A DNA stretch of 21,958 bases, from contig DATFOS010000207.1 of NCBI GenBank assembly GCA_035265325.1, positions 1-21,958 on the forward strand. Reading direction: 5' to 3'. The first letter of the stretch is position 1; every line of letters begins with the position of its first letter. The stretch is from DATCLS01 sp035265325 (lineage in GTDB: Bacteria; Actinomycetota; Acidimicrobiia; Acidimicrobiales; VFJN01). Below, piece after piece: positions 6,987 to 15,377 of the stretch. The position numbers and the translations under genes were made by a program. A model generated the notes under the pieces. The model saw only the letters and a program-made list of their open reading frames with translations, was not told the DNA's origin and did not search any database.

Positions 6987-7182
6987 GATCCCAACCCCCT
7001 TCCCCGGCGTGGCCGCCCTGGGCCGGGCGGACCGAGCCGAAGATAGTGCCGGGCCGGGACCGCCGGGACCGTCTCCCGTGACGGCCGGTCGGCGGGCGGT
7101 GGTCGGTCAGGCCCCGGGCGGGTCGGTGGGCGGCGGCACGGACGGCGTCGCCGGCGGACGGGACGGACGGACTGGGACGGAC

Positions 7183-7209
7183 AAGGTTGCCAACGGGTGA
7201 CTCAACTTT
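7183..7209 (+). promoter_or_regulatory. HspR (HAIR-like) operator in front of dnaK
   Basis: TTGCCA (7187-7192), N7, ACTCAA (7200-7205) matches the HspR inverted repeat TTGAGT-N7-ACTCAA: the right half is perfect and the left half keeps TTG. The outer arms AAGGTTG and CAACTT extend the dyad. The spacing is identical to that of the site before clpB. The left half coincides with the -35 box, so binding would block RNA polymerase. HspR is encoded by the last gene of this operon. Confidence 0.65.
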
Positions 7210-7215
7210 TATCCT
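7187..7215 (+). promoter_or_regulatory. Sigma-70-type promoter of the dnaK operon
   Basis: -35 TTGCCA (7187-7192; 5 of 6 against TTGACA), 17-bp spacer, -10 TATCCT (7210-7215; 4 of 6 against TATAAT). The start would lie near 7222, leaving a leader of about 44 nt that contains AGGAGG (7252-7257), 8 nt before the dnaK ATG. Confidence 0.65.
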
Positions 7216-7265
7216 GGGGCGAGTTCAAAGAAGGACCCCAGGACATCGTCCAGGAGGCAGACCCT

Positions 7266-9097
<1,832 letters not shown>

Positions 9098-9101
<4 letters not shown>

Positions 9102-9658
9102 GCGAGACCCCTCGCGACGACGCCTACCAGGCCGCCCCGGGCCCGTCTTCCGACGGGCCCGGCGGGTCGGCCGACGGTGCGGTGGACGACGGTGCGGTGA
9201 ACGACGCCGCCGTCGACGCAGCCGCCGAGGCGGTGGAGGTCGACCTCGAGCTGCTGCTCGCCGAGCGCGAGCAGTTCCTCGACGCCTACCGCCGCACGCA
9301 TGCCGACTTCGAGAACTTCCGCAAGCAGAGCCAGAAGCGGCAGGACGACGCGCTCGTCCGCAGCCTCGGCAACCTCGTCGAGGGGCTGCTGCCCGTGCTC
9401 GACGCCTGCGACGCCGCCATCGCCCACGGGTCCGGCGACGCCGTCGAGCCCATCGCCACCGCGCTGTACCGCGCCCTCGAGAAGGAGGGCCTCGAGCGCA
9501 TCGACCCGGCCGGCGGCCCCTTCGACCCGGCCGAGGCCGACGCCGTGATGCACGTGCCCGGTGAGGGCGGCGCCCAGGTCGTCGCCGAGACGATGCGCAG
9601 CGGGTACCGGTGGCGCGGGCGCGTGCTGCGACCGGCGATGGTCAAGGTCACCGACTGA
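9098..9658 (+). CDS. grpE: Nucleotide exchange factor GrpE
   Basis: 186 residues. The GTG at 9098 overlaps the dnaK TGA (GTGA), which implies translational coupling. The first 45 or so residues are acidic and disordered. A coiled-coil dimerisation region follows, containing AYRRTHADFENFRKQSQKR, then the four-helix part LVEGLLPVLDACDAAI, and the C-terminal beta domain that contacts the DnaK ATPase, with VMHVPGEGGAQVV and the ending GYRWRGRVLRPAMVKV, a GrpE hallmark. It speeds ADP release from DnaK and so resets the chaperone cycle. The gene is 7 nt upstream of dnaJ. Nothing is missing compared with the family. Confidence 0.97.
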
Positions 9659-9665
9659 GGTAGCG

Positions 9666-10799
9666 ATGGCGGCCCAGCGTGAGTGGTTCGAGAAGGACTA
9701 TTACCGGGTCCTCGGGGTGAGCGACACCGCCACCCCGAAGGACATCAAGAGCGCGTACCGCAAGCTGTCGCGGCAGTACCACCCCGACCAGAACCCGGGC
9801 GACAAGGCCGCCGAGGAGCGCTTCAAGGAGGTGTCGGCCGCGTACGACGTTGTCGGCGACCCCGACAAGCGCAAGGAGTACGACGAGGTCCGCCGGCTCG
9901 GCCCCATGGCGGGCGGGTTCCCCGGCGCCGGGGGCGGGGCCGGCCCCGCCGGCGGGTTCCGCTTCGACGACATCGGCGACATCGGCGACGTCCTCGGGGG
10001 CCTGTTCGGCCGCCGAGGCCGCGGCGGTGGGGCCGCCCGCCAGCGCACCGGCCCCCACCGCGGGCAGGACCTCGAGGCCTCCCTGCACATGTCGTTCGAG
10101 GACGCCGCCCGCGGCCTCACCACGACGATCCACCTCACCAGCGAGGCGTCCTGCTCGACGTGCCACGGCAGCGGGGCGCGTCCCGGCACGGCGCCGCGCG
10201 AGTGCCCCGAGTGCCACGGCCGGGGCGTCCTCGACTCCAACCAGGGGCTGTTCAGCTTCAGCCAGCCGTGCCCGGCCTGCGCCGGTCGGGGCTACCAGGT
10301 CGACGACCCCTGCCCGACATGCAACGGCTCCGGGGTCGAGCACCGGCCCCGCGAGGTCAAGGTCCGGCTGCCCGCCGGCGTCGAGGACGGGCAGCGCATC
10401 CGCCTGCGGGGCCGGGGCGGCCCCGGCCGCAACGGCGGCCCCGCCGGCGACCTCTACGTCACGGTGTCGGTGACGCCCCACCCGCTCTTCGGGCGCGAGG
10501 GGCGCAACCTGACGCTGCACGTGCCGATCACGTTTCCCGAGGCCGCGCTGGGCGCCGACATCGCGGTGCCGACGCTCGAGGGCGGCCCGGTCAAGCTGCG
10601 CATCCCGGCCGGCACACGCCCGGGCAAGCGGTTCCGGGTCCGGGGCCGCGGCGTGTCGACGCCCAAGGGGAGCGGCGACCTGCTGGTCACCGTCGAGGTG
10701 GCCGTCCCGCAGAAGCTGACAGCGACCGAGCGGAAGGCGGTCGAGGCCCTGGCCGCCGCGTCCGACGGGGCGTCGCCCCGTGACCACTTCGGGGTGTGA
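9666..10799 (+). CDS. dnaJ: Chaperone protein DnaJ (type I Hsp40)
   Basis: 377 residues. ATG 9666 has GAGG a few bases upstream and gives MAAQREWFEKDYYRVLGV, a typical actinobacterial DnaJ start. The J domain spans about 11-76 with HPD at 39-41. A Gly/Phe-rich region follows (about 80-125), then the zinc-binding domain with four CxxCxGxG motifs: CSTCHGSG (Cys163/166), CPECHGRG (180/183), CPACAGRG (202/205) and CPTCNGSG (216/219). The C-terminal substrate-binding domains end near residue 360. All parts of a type I DnaJ are present. It delivers substrates to DnaK and stimulates ATP hydrolysis through HPD. hspR overlaps its stop by 4 nt if GTG 10796 is the start. Confidence 0.98.
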   Translation: MAAQREWFEKDYYRVLGVSDTATPKDIKSAYRKLSRQYHPDQNPGDKAAEERFKEVSAAYDVVGDPDKRKEYDEVRRLGPMAGGFPGAGGGAGPAGGFRFDDIGDIGDVLGGLFGRRGRGGGAARQRTGPHRGQDLEASLHMSFEDAARGLTTTIHLTSEASCSTCHGSGARPGTAPRECPECHGRGVLDSNQGLFSFSQPCPACAGRGYQVDDPCPTCNGSGVEHRPREVKVRLPAGVEDGQRIRLRGRGGPGRNGGPAGDLYVTVSVTPHPLFGREGRNLTLHVPITFPEAALGADIAVPTLEGGPVKLRIPAGTRPGKRFRVRGRGVSTPKGSGDLLVTVEVAVPQKLTATERKAVEALAAASDGASPRDHFGV

Positions 10800-11188
10800 G
10801 GAGCATGGACCACCGCACACGAGCCCTCTACGTCATCTCGGTGGCCGCCGAGCTCGCCGGCGTCCACCCCCAGACCCTCCGCATCTACGAGCGTAAGGGA
10901 CTGGTCGACCCCGCCCGCACGGCCGGCGGCTCCCGGCGCTACAGCGACGCCGACATCGCCGTCCTGCGTCGCATCCAGGAGCTGACCAACGATGGTCTCA
11001 ACCTTGCCGGCGTCGAGCGGGTGCTCGCCCTCGAGTCCGAGGTGGCCGTCCTGCGCTCGCAGCTGGCCGACGCGCGCCGGAAGGCCGCCGAGGCCGTGGC
11101 CGAGACGCACCGCCAGTACCGGCGCGACCTGGTCCCGCTGCACCAGGCGCTCGTGCCCTACGAGCGCCGGCGCCGGTCGTCCGACTGA
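10796..11188 (+). CDS. hspR: MerR-family heat shock repressor HspR
   Basis: 130 residues. GTG 10796 overlaps the dnaJ stop (GTGA), as grpE does with dnaK. An alternative ATG at 10805 would drop three residues; GAGGAG lies too close to it to be a normal ribosome binding site. The N-terminal winged helix is a clear MerR/HspR match: YVISVAAELAGVHPQTLRIYERKGLV and then GSRRYSDADIAVLRRIQELTNDG with LNLAGVERVL. A coiled-coil follows (about 82-110), with a basic C-terminus. HspR binds HAIR repeats and represses dnaK, clpB and related genes, with DnaK as co-repressor, so stress relieves repression by drawing DnaK away. Its position as last gene in the dnaK operon is classical. Candidate operators lie at 7187-7205 and 21214-21232. 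Confidence 0.96.
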   Translation: MRSMDHRTRALYVISVAAELAGVHPQTLRIYERKGLVDPARTAGGSRRYSDADIAVLRRIQELTNDGLNLAGVERVLALESEVAVLRSQLADARRKAAEAVAETHRQYRRDLVPLHQALVPYERRRRSSD

Positions 11189-11202
11189 CGCCGACCGGCG
11201 GT

Positions 11203-11220
11203 CCCCTCAGCGCCGAGGGG
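11203..11220. terminator. Bidirectional hairpin terminator between hspR and the minus-strand polysaccharide gene
   Basis: CCCCTC (11203-11208) and GAGGGG (11215-11220) form a 6-bp perfect stem with loop AGCGCC. It starts 14 nt after the hspR stop and overlaps the stop codon of the converging gene (11207-11209). No T-tract. Confidence 0.5.
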
Positions 11221-12553
11221 CGCCGTCGACCGGGGCCCGCCGGGCGGCGTTGCCGCCGCCGTTCTTGGGCCTCTTCGTGCTTGAGGGGTAGCCGTGGGGC
11301 GCCGTCGGGCGCAGTGGCGCCACCGCCGCCGTGCCGCGGGCGGGCGTCCCGTTGGCCACGGGTGTGCCGTTGGCGGGTGTGCCGTTGGCCACGGGTGTGC
11401 CGTTGGCCACCGGAATGCCGTTCGCCACCGGAGTGCCGTAGGCGGGCGTCCCGTTGACCCCCGGCGTGCCGTACGCCGGCGTGCCGTTCGCACCGGCACC
11501 GTCCTCGGAACCGTTCCCGGCGGCCGGACCGGTCGTCCCGTTCGCCGGAACGGTGGGAGCCCCGTTCGGCGTGATCGCCGTCGTCCCGTTGGCCGGGACG
11601 GCCGCGGCGGGGACCGCCGTCGGGATGGCCGGCGGACGGGCGGTGGTCCTGCGGGTGCCGGGAACGGCGAACTCGTCGCGCTTGGCGTCGCGGCCCTGGT
11701 CGACGTAGACGAGGGGCAGGCCGGCCACCGGGCGGACGTCGAGCTCGACGGCGTGGTGGGCCAGGGCGGGGACGACGAACACGTCGACGCCCGTTCCCTC
11801 GAGGGCCCACGTGAGCCGCTGGACCCGCCCGTGGGCGAGGCTGCCGGTCAGCACGACGGCGTCGGCCTGCGACGCCTCGGTCGCCGCCAGCACGTCGTCG
11901 ATCGTCCCGTGGACCGGGAGCTCGCGCCCGTTGACCACCAACGAATGGTCGGGGTCGGGGACGCAGGCGCCGACGGGCAGCAGCTCGGACCCCCGGCGCA
12001 GCCCGAGGCGGCGCACCACGGCGGCCACCGTGGGTCGCGAGCCGACGATCAGCGCCCGGCGAACGGCCTCGCCGCGCCGCCGGCGCTCGCGCAGCCCGCG
12101 GGCGGCGAGCACCCGAAACCCCAGCGTGAACAGCACGGCGAGCGCCAGGGCGGCGGTCAGGTAACCCCGGCGGAGGTTCTCGACCTGGAGCACGAAGTAG
12201 GCCACGGCCATCGTGGCGAGGAAGTTGGCCCCCGCCCGGACCACCAGGCGCAGCCGCACGCCGGTGCCGAACGGGCCGATGTCGTAGCAGTGGGTGAGCC
12301 CGAGCACGAGGAGCCAGGTCGGCACGATGGCGACGGCGAGCCAGGCGTACGGGATGCTGACCGAGCGCACCAGCAGCTCGGTCGGCTCCCGGCCGAAGCG
12401 GACGAACGGGGCGAGGGCCGAGGCCGCGGTGGCGGCGAGGGCGTCGAGGCCCACGAGGAGCAGCACCTGCCTGTGGACCCAGGTGGGGCGACGCCGCGCC
12501 CGTGGTGCTCCCGTCCCGTCAGCAGCGACCCGTGGCCCAACAGCGGTGCCCAC
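11207..12553 (-). CDS. Polyprenyl glycosylphosphotransferase-like membrane protein lacking the catalytic sugar-transferase domain
   Basis: 448 residues. GTG 12553 has an excellent GGGGAGG 5 nt upstream. The N-terminal half looks like a priming transferase of the WbaP/CpsE type: four hydrophobic segments (about 27-50, 68-88, 107-123, 131-150) and then a Rossmann-like CoA-binding-type domain (about 164-285) with RRALIVGSRPTVAAVVRRL, ending in PVAGLPLVYVDQ. In the family this phrase leads directly into the catalytic bacterial sugar transferase domain. Here it leads instead into a low-complexity Pro/Ala/Thr tail (about 300-415) rich in NGTP units and a basic end. The catalytic domain is not present in any frame downstream. 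The protein therefore probably cannot transfer sugar-1-phosphate itself; a scaffold or regulatory role is a guess. It heads the polysaccharide locus but is transcribed away from it. Confidence 0.82.
   Translation of the reverse strand: MGTAVGPRVAADGTGAPRARRRPTWVHRQVLLLVGLDALAATAASALAPFVRFGREPTELLVRSVSIPYAWLAVAIVPTWLLVLGLTHCYDIGPFGTGVRLRLVVRAGANFLATMAVAYFVLQVENLRRGYLTAALALAVLFTLGFRVLAARGLRERRRRGEAVRRALIVGSRPTVAAVVRRLGLRRGSELLPVGACVPDPDHSLVVNGRELPVHGTIDDVLAATEASQADAVVLTGSLAHGRVQRLTWALEGTGVDVFVVPALAHHAVELDVRPVAGLPLVYVDQGRDAKRDEFAVPGTRRTTARPPAIPTAVPAAAVPANGTTAITPNGAPTVPANGTTGPAAGNGSEDGAGANGTPAYGTPGVNGTPAYGTPVANGIPVANGTPVANGTPANGTPVANGTPARGTAAVAPLRPTAPHGYPSSTKRPKNGGGNAARRAPVDGAPRR
11342..11492 (-). 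repeat. Degenerate 15/18-bp tandem repeat encoding NGTP(VA) units
   Basis: Inside the gene ending at 11207, a 15-bp unit, GGGTGTGCCGTTGGC on the plus strand, occurs three times without mismatch at 11360-11374, 11375-11389 and 11393-11407. The third copy follows after a CAC insertion, giving the 18-bp variant. Degenerate copies continue on both sides. The minus-strand translation is (VA)NGTP repeated. Perfect adjacent copies suggest recent or ongoing change in copy number. Confidence 0.85.
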
Positions 12554-12913
12554 GATTGCCTCCCCAACTTCACCGTTCCCGGCCCGCCCTGGCCGGGGAC
12601 GTGCCCTAAGTTAGCGACCTTCGGAGGCCCGTCCAGACCGGGGCTGTCGCCGCCACGCTGCGCCGGCAACGGGCGACGGAAGGTAGGCACCGTTGGAGCT
12701 CGTGCGTTGATGCCTTACGCTGTCGGCCTCAAGCCCTGGACGGGATGTCTGTTCGCACCTTACTGTGGGGTAACAAGAAGCCGGGATCGTGCCTGGGGGC
12801 TCCGCTGGGGGAACCCATTCAAGGCCGCAACGTCGTGTTGATCGACGCTCATCGCTCGTTATTTAGTCCGTCGTAACGAAAAAGAGCAGCTGGACGCCGG
12901 GGAGAGACTGTCC
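12554..12913. other. 360-bp divergent intergenic region of the polysaccharide locus
   Basis: This gap separates the minus-strand transferase-like gene from the plus-strand GT4 gene. On the left it holds a 7-bp hairpin, CCCGGCC (12578-12584) with GGCCGGG (12591-12597), inside the probable 5' leader of the minus-strand gene, and a possible minus-strand -10, TAACTT (12608-12613). In the middle the heptamer CTGGGGG occurs twice 12 nt apart (12793-12799, 12805-12811). On the right there is an A+T-richer promoter-like patch (12838-12890). No ORF of convincing coding character, RNA gene or recognised riboswitch was found. Confidence 0.55.
12838..12865 (+). promoter_or_regulatory. Candidate promoter of the GT4-epimerase genes
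   Basis: TTGATC (12838-12843) as -35, a 16-bp spacer and TATTTA (12860-12865) as -10. The local sequence is clearly richer in A+T than the surroundings. A start near 12872 would give a leader of about 40 nt containing GGGGAG (12899-12904), 9 nt before the ATG at 12914. The -10 match is only moderate. Confidence 0.45.
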
Positions 12914-14329
12914 ATGTGGCTCCGTGATCCTGACGCAGGCTTTGTCTGTGGCTCTGGGGACAACAGGGGGACCGAACTGATCGAGCCGGCCGGAGCGGTC
13001 GACGTGGCCGAAAGGGCCCACACGGCCAGGGGCGACGAGGCCCCGGAACCCGACGCCGTCGCGGCGGCCGTCGATGCAGCCGCGCTCGCCGGGGGGACCG
13101 GGCGCCGCCTGCGCATCCTGGTGCACGACTTCGCGGGGCACCCCTTCCAGGTCGACCTCAGCCGGGCACTGGCCCGGCGGGGGCACACGGTCCAGCACGT
13201 CCACTGCGTGGGCTACACCAGTGGCAAGGGCGCCTTCGACACGCGGGACCTGCCGAACCTCACGGTCGTGGGGCTGCCGACCGGTGGCACGTTCGACCGC
13301 TACTCGGCGTCGCGCCGGTTCAAGCAGGAGGTGGGCTACGCCCGTCGCTTCGACGCCGTGGCGGACGCCTTCCGCCCCGACGTCATGCTGGCCTGCAACG
13401 TGCCGCTGGTGGCCAAGGCCGTCACGGCCGCGTGGTGCGCCCGCAAGGGCGTCCCGTGGGTGTTCTGGCTGCAGGACCTGCACGGTGTCGCCATGCGTCG
13501 CGAGGCCGAGAAACGGGCGGGCACCGCAGGCAAGGCCCTGGGCGCCGGCTTCGAGATGGTCGAGCGGGCGCTGCTGCGCCGGGCCGACGCCGTGGTGTCG
13601 ATCACCCCCGACTTCGTGCCCATGCTCGACGGCTGCGGGGTCGCCGCCGACCGCCGCACGGTCATCGAGAACTGGGCGCCGCTGTCCGACCTGCCCCAGC
13701 GACCCCGCGACAACGCCTGGCGGCGGCGGATGGGTATGGGCGACCGCTACGTCTTCCTCTACTCCGGCACGTTGGGCCTCAAGCATCGGCCCGAGGTGCT
13801 CTACGCCCTGGCCGAGCAGCACGAGGGCGACGCCGACGTCGTGGTCATCTCGCAGGGCATGGGCGAGACCCGCCTGCGCGAGATGCTGGCCGAGCGGCCG
13901 CTGGCCAACCTGCGGCTCCTGCCGTTCCAGCCGATCGAGGACTATCCCGACATCCTCGGCGCCGCCGACACGCTGATCGCGCTGCTCGAGCCGGCCGCCG
14001 GCACGTTCTCGGTGCCGTCCAAGGTGCTGTCGTACCTGTGCGCCGGGCGGCCGATCCTCGCCGCCATCCCGCCCGCCAACCTGGCCGCCCGCACGATCGA
14101 GAAGGCGGGCGCGGGTGCCGTCGTGCCTCCCGACGACCCCGAGGCCTTCCTGGTCGCCGCCAAGCAGTTCCGCATCGACGCCGAGCGGCGCCAGGTGGCC
14201 GGCACCAACGGCCGCTCCTACGCCGAGTCGGTCTTCGACACCGTCACCATCACCGACCGCTTCGAGGGAGTGATCGACGTCGCTCTCGGTCGCTCGGGCT
14301 CGACGACGGGCTCCACCAGAGGGGACTAG
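12914..14329 (+). CDS. Glycosyltransferase family 4 protein (WbuB-like)
   Basis: 471 residues from ATG 12914, with GGGGAG at 12899-12904. The first 64 residues are a variable, Ala/Glu-rich extension. The GT-B fold starts at RRLRILVHDFAGHPFQVDLSRAL (about 65), with the acceptor-side Rossmann domain up to about 250 and the donor-side domain from YVFLYSGTLGLKHRPEVL (about 279). The donor-binding region EPAAGTFSVPSKVLSYLCAGRPI (359-381; Glu359 onward) is the WbuB-like form of the GT4 signature, in which the second glutamate is replaced by Ser/Lys-containing PSKVLSYL. There is no signal peptide or membrane segment, so it acts at the cytoplasmic face, adding a nucleotide-sugar-derived residue to a lipid-linked glycan. 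Sugar and linkage cannot be read. It lies 3 nt upstream of the epimerase gene, in one operon. Confidence 0.9.
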   Translation: MWLRDPDAGFVCGSGDNRGTELIEPAGAVDVAERAHTARGDEAPEPDAVAAAVDAAALAGGTGRRLRILVHDFAGHPFQVDLSRALARRGHTVQHVHCVGYTSGKGAFDTRDLPNLTVVGLPTGGTFDRYSASRRFKQEVGYARRFDAVADAFRPDVMLACNVPLVAKAVTAAWCARKGVPWVFWLQDLHGVAMRREAEKRAGTAGKALGAGFEMVERALLRRADAVVSITPDFVPMLDGCGVAADRRTVIENWAPLSDLPQRPRDNAWRRRMGMGDRYVFLYSGTLGLKHRPEVLYALAEQHEGDADVVVISQGMGETRLREMLAERPLANLRLLPFQPIEDYPDILGAADTLIALLEPAAGTFSVPSKVLSYLCAGRPILAAIPPANLAARTIEKAGAGAVVPPDDPEAFLVAAKQFRIDAERRQVAGTNGRSYAESVFDTVTITDRFEGVIDVALGRSGSTTGSTRGD

Positions 14330-14332
14330 GCG

Positions 14333-15313
14333 ATGCAGAGAGTGCTCGTGACCGGTGCCGGGGGCTTCATCGGCGGTCACCTGGTGCGGCGTTTGCGGGA
14401 CGAGGGCGTGGCGTCGATCCGCGCCGTCGACGTGAAGCCGGTCGACGAGTGGTACCAGGCGTTCCCCGACGTGGAGAACGTGGTGGCCAACCTGGAGGGC
14501 ATCGACGAGGCCCGCCGGGCCACCCGGGGCACCGACACGGTGTTCAACCTGGCCGCCGACATGGGCGGCATGGGCTTCATCGAGAACAACAAGGCCATGT
14601 GCATGCTCTCGGTGCTGGTCTCCACCCACGTGCTGATGGCCGCCCGCGAGGCCGGCGTCGAGCGGTTCTTCTACTCCTCCTCCGCGTGCGTCTACGCCGC
14701 CGGCAAGCAATCGAGCCCCGAGGTCGAGCCCCTCCGGGAGGACGACGCCTACCCGGCCATGCCCGAGGACGGCTACGGCTGGGAGAAGCTCTTCAGCGAG
14801 CGCATGGCCCGCCACTTCGCCGAGGACTTCGGCATCGCCACGCGGGTGGCCCGCTACCACAACGTCTACGGCCCGCATGGCACCTGGGCCGGCGGCCGGG
14901 AGAAGGCTCCGGCCGCCATCTGCCGCAAGGTCGCCACCGCCAAGCTGACCAACGACCGCCGCATCGAGATCTGGGGCGACGGCCAGCAGACGCGGAGCTT
15001 CACCTACATCGACGACTGCCTGGACGGCACGCTGCGGCTCACGGCCAGCGACGTGGCGGAACCCCTCAACATCGGCTCCAGCCAACTGGTCACCATCAAC
15101 GAGCTGGTCGACATGGTCTCCGACATCGCCGGCGTGCAACTCAAACGCGAGTACGTCCTCGACGCCCCCCAGGGCGTCCGGGGCCGCAACAGCGACAACA
15201 CCAAGGTCCGGGCCCTGCTCGGCTGGGAACCCACCACCACGCTGCAGGACGGGCTGGCCGCCACCTACGCCTGGGTCCACGACCAAGTGGCGGCCAGCCT
15301 CGTAGGGCCTTGA
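14333..15313 (+). CDS. gme: GDP-mannose 3,5-epimerase (extended SDR)
   Basis: 326 residues. ATG 14333 follows AGGGGA and lies 3 nt after the preceding stop. The NAD-binding motif is TGAGGFIGGH (7-16). Features closely match plant GDP-D-mannose 3,5-epimerase: NLAADMGGMGFI (72-83), SSSACVY with Cys119, YGWEKL with Tyr148 and Lys152, YHNVYGPHGTW, GGREKAPAA with Lys191, IWGDGQQTRSFTYIDDC (212-229) and GVRGRNSDN near the C-terminus. The Cys/Lys pair and the Tyr/Lys pair are those used for the double epimerisation and the NAD redox step in the plant enzyme. It converts GDP-D-mannose to GDP-L-galactose (and GDP-L-gulose). Here the product would feed a surface polysaccharide rather than ascorbate. 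The neighbouring GT4 enzymes are candidates for using the sugar. Assignment as GME rather than a generic epimerase is strong from motif density. Confidence 0.9.
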   Translation: MQRVLVTGAGGFIGGHLVRRLRDEGVASIRAVDVKPVDEWYQAFPDVENVVANLEGIDEARRATRGTDTVFNLAADMGGMGFIENNKAMCMLSVLVSTHVLMAAREAGVERFFYSSSACVYAAGKQSSPEVEPLREDDAYPAMPEDGYGWEKLFSERMARHFAEDFGIATRVARYHNVYGPHGTWAGGREKAPAAICRKVATAKLTNDRRIEIWGDGQQTRSFTYIDDCLDGTLRLTASDVAEPLNIGSSQLVTINELVDMVSDIAGVQLKREYVLDAPQGVRGRNSDNTKVRALLGWEPTTTLQDGLAATYAWVHDQVAASLVGP

Positions 15314-15335
15314 GGCCCCGCCCGGCAGCGGGGCC
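15314..15335 (+). terminator. Hairpin terminator after the epimerase gene
   Basis: GGCCCCGC (15314-15321) and GCGGGGCC (15328-15335) form a perfect 8-bp stem with a 6-nt loop, beginning on the base after the TGA stop. No T-tract. It separates the GT4-epimerase pair from the flippase-GT4 pair. Confidence 0.65.
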
Positions 15336-15377
15336 CCACACGTGCGTCACCGCGGTGCGACGCACGACACTGACCGC

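Noticed and set aside
7020..7075. Promoter of the minus-strand four-cysteine protein gene (TATCTT on the minus strand at 7040-7045)
   Set aside because: The -10-like hexamer has no supporting -35 and its distance to the GTG is arbitrary, so it is too weak to annotate.
7197..7265. Upstream extension of DnaK
   Set aside because: It overlaps the -10 and operator, while ATG 7266 has a strong ribosome binding site and the canonical N-terminus.
11342..11492. CRISPR-like array
   Set aside because: Units are 15-18 bp with no unique spacers, and they are in-frame coding repeats.
11207..11700. Frameshift as explanation for the missing sugar-transferase domain
   Set aside because: The other minus-strand frames here give only Arg/Pro-rich shadow sequence, without KRxxD or FRQ.RxG-type motifs of the catalytic domain. 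The repeat frame is open to a proper stop next to a terminator hairpin.
12765..12820. Riboswitch (c-di-AMP ydaO type) suggested by GGGGGAACCCA
   Set aside because: The other conserved blocks of the ydaO motif are absent or out of order downstream.
12863..15286. 807-residue minus-strand ORF across the GT4 and epimerase genes
   Set aside because: It spans two real, domain-supported genes on the other strand and shows no domain of its own.
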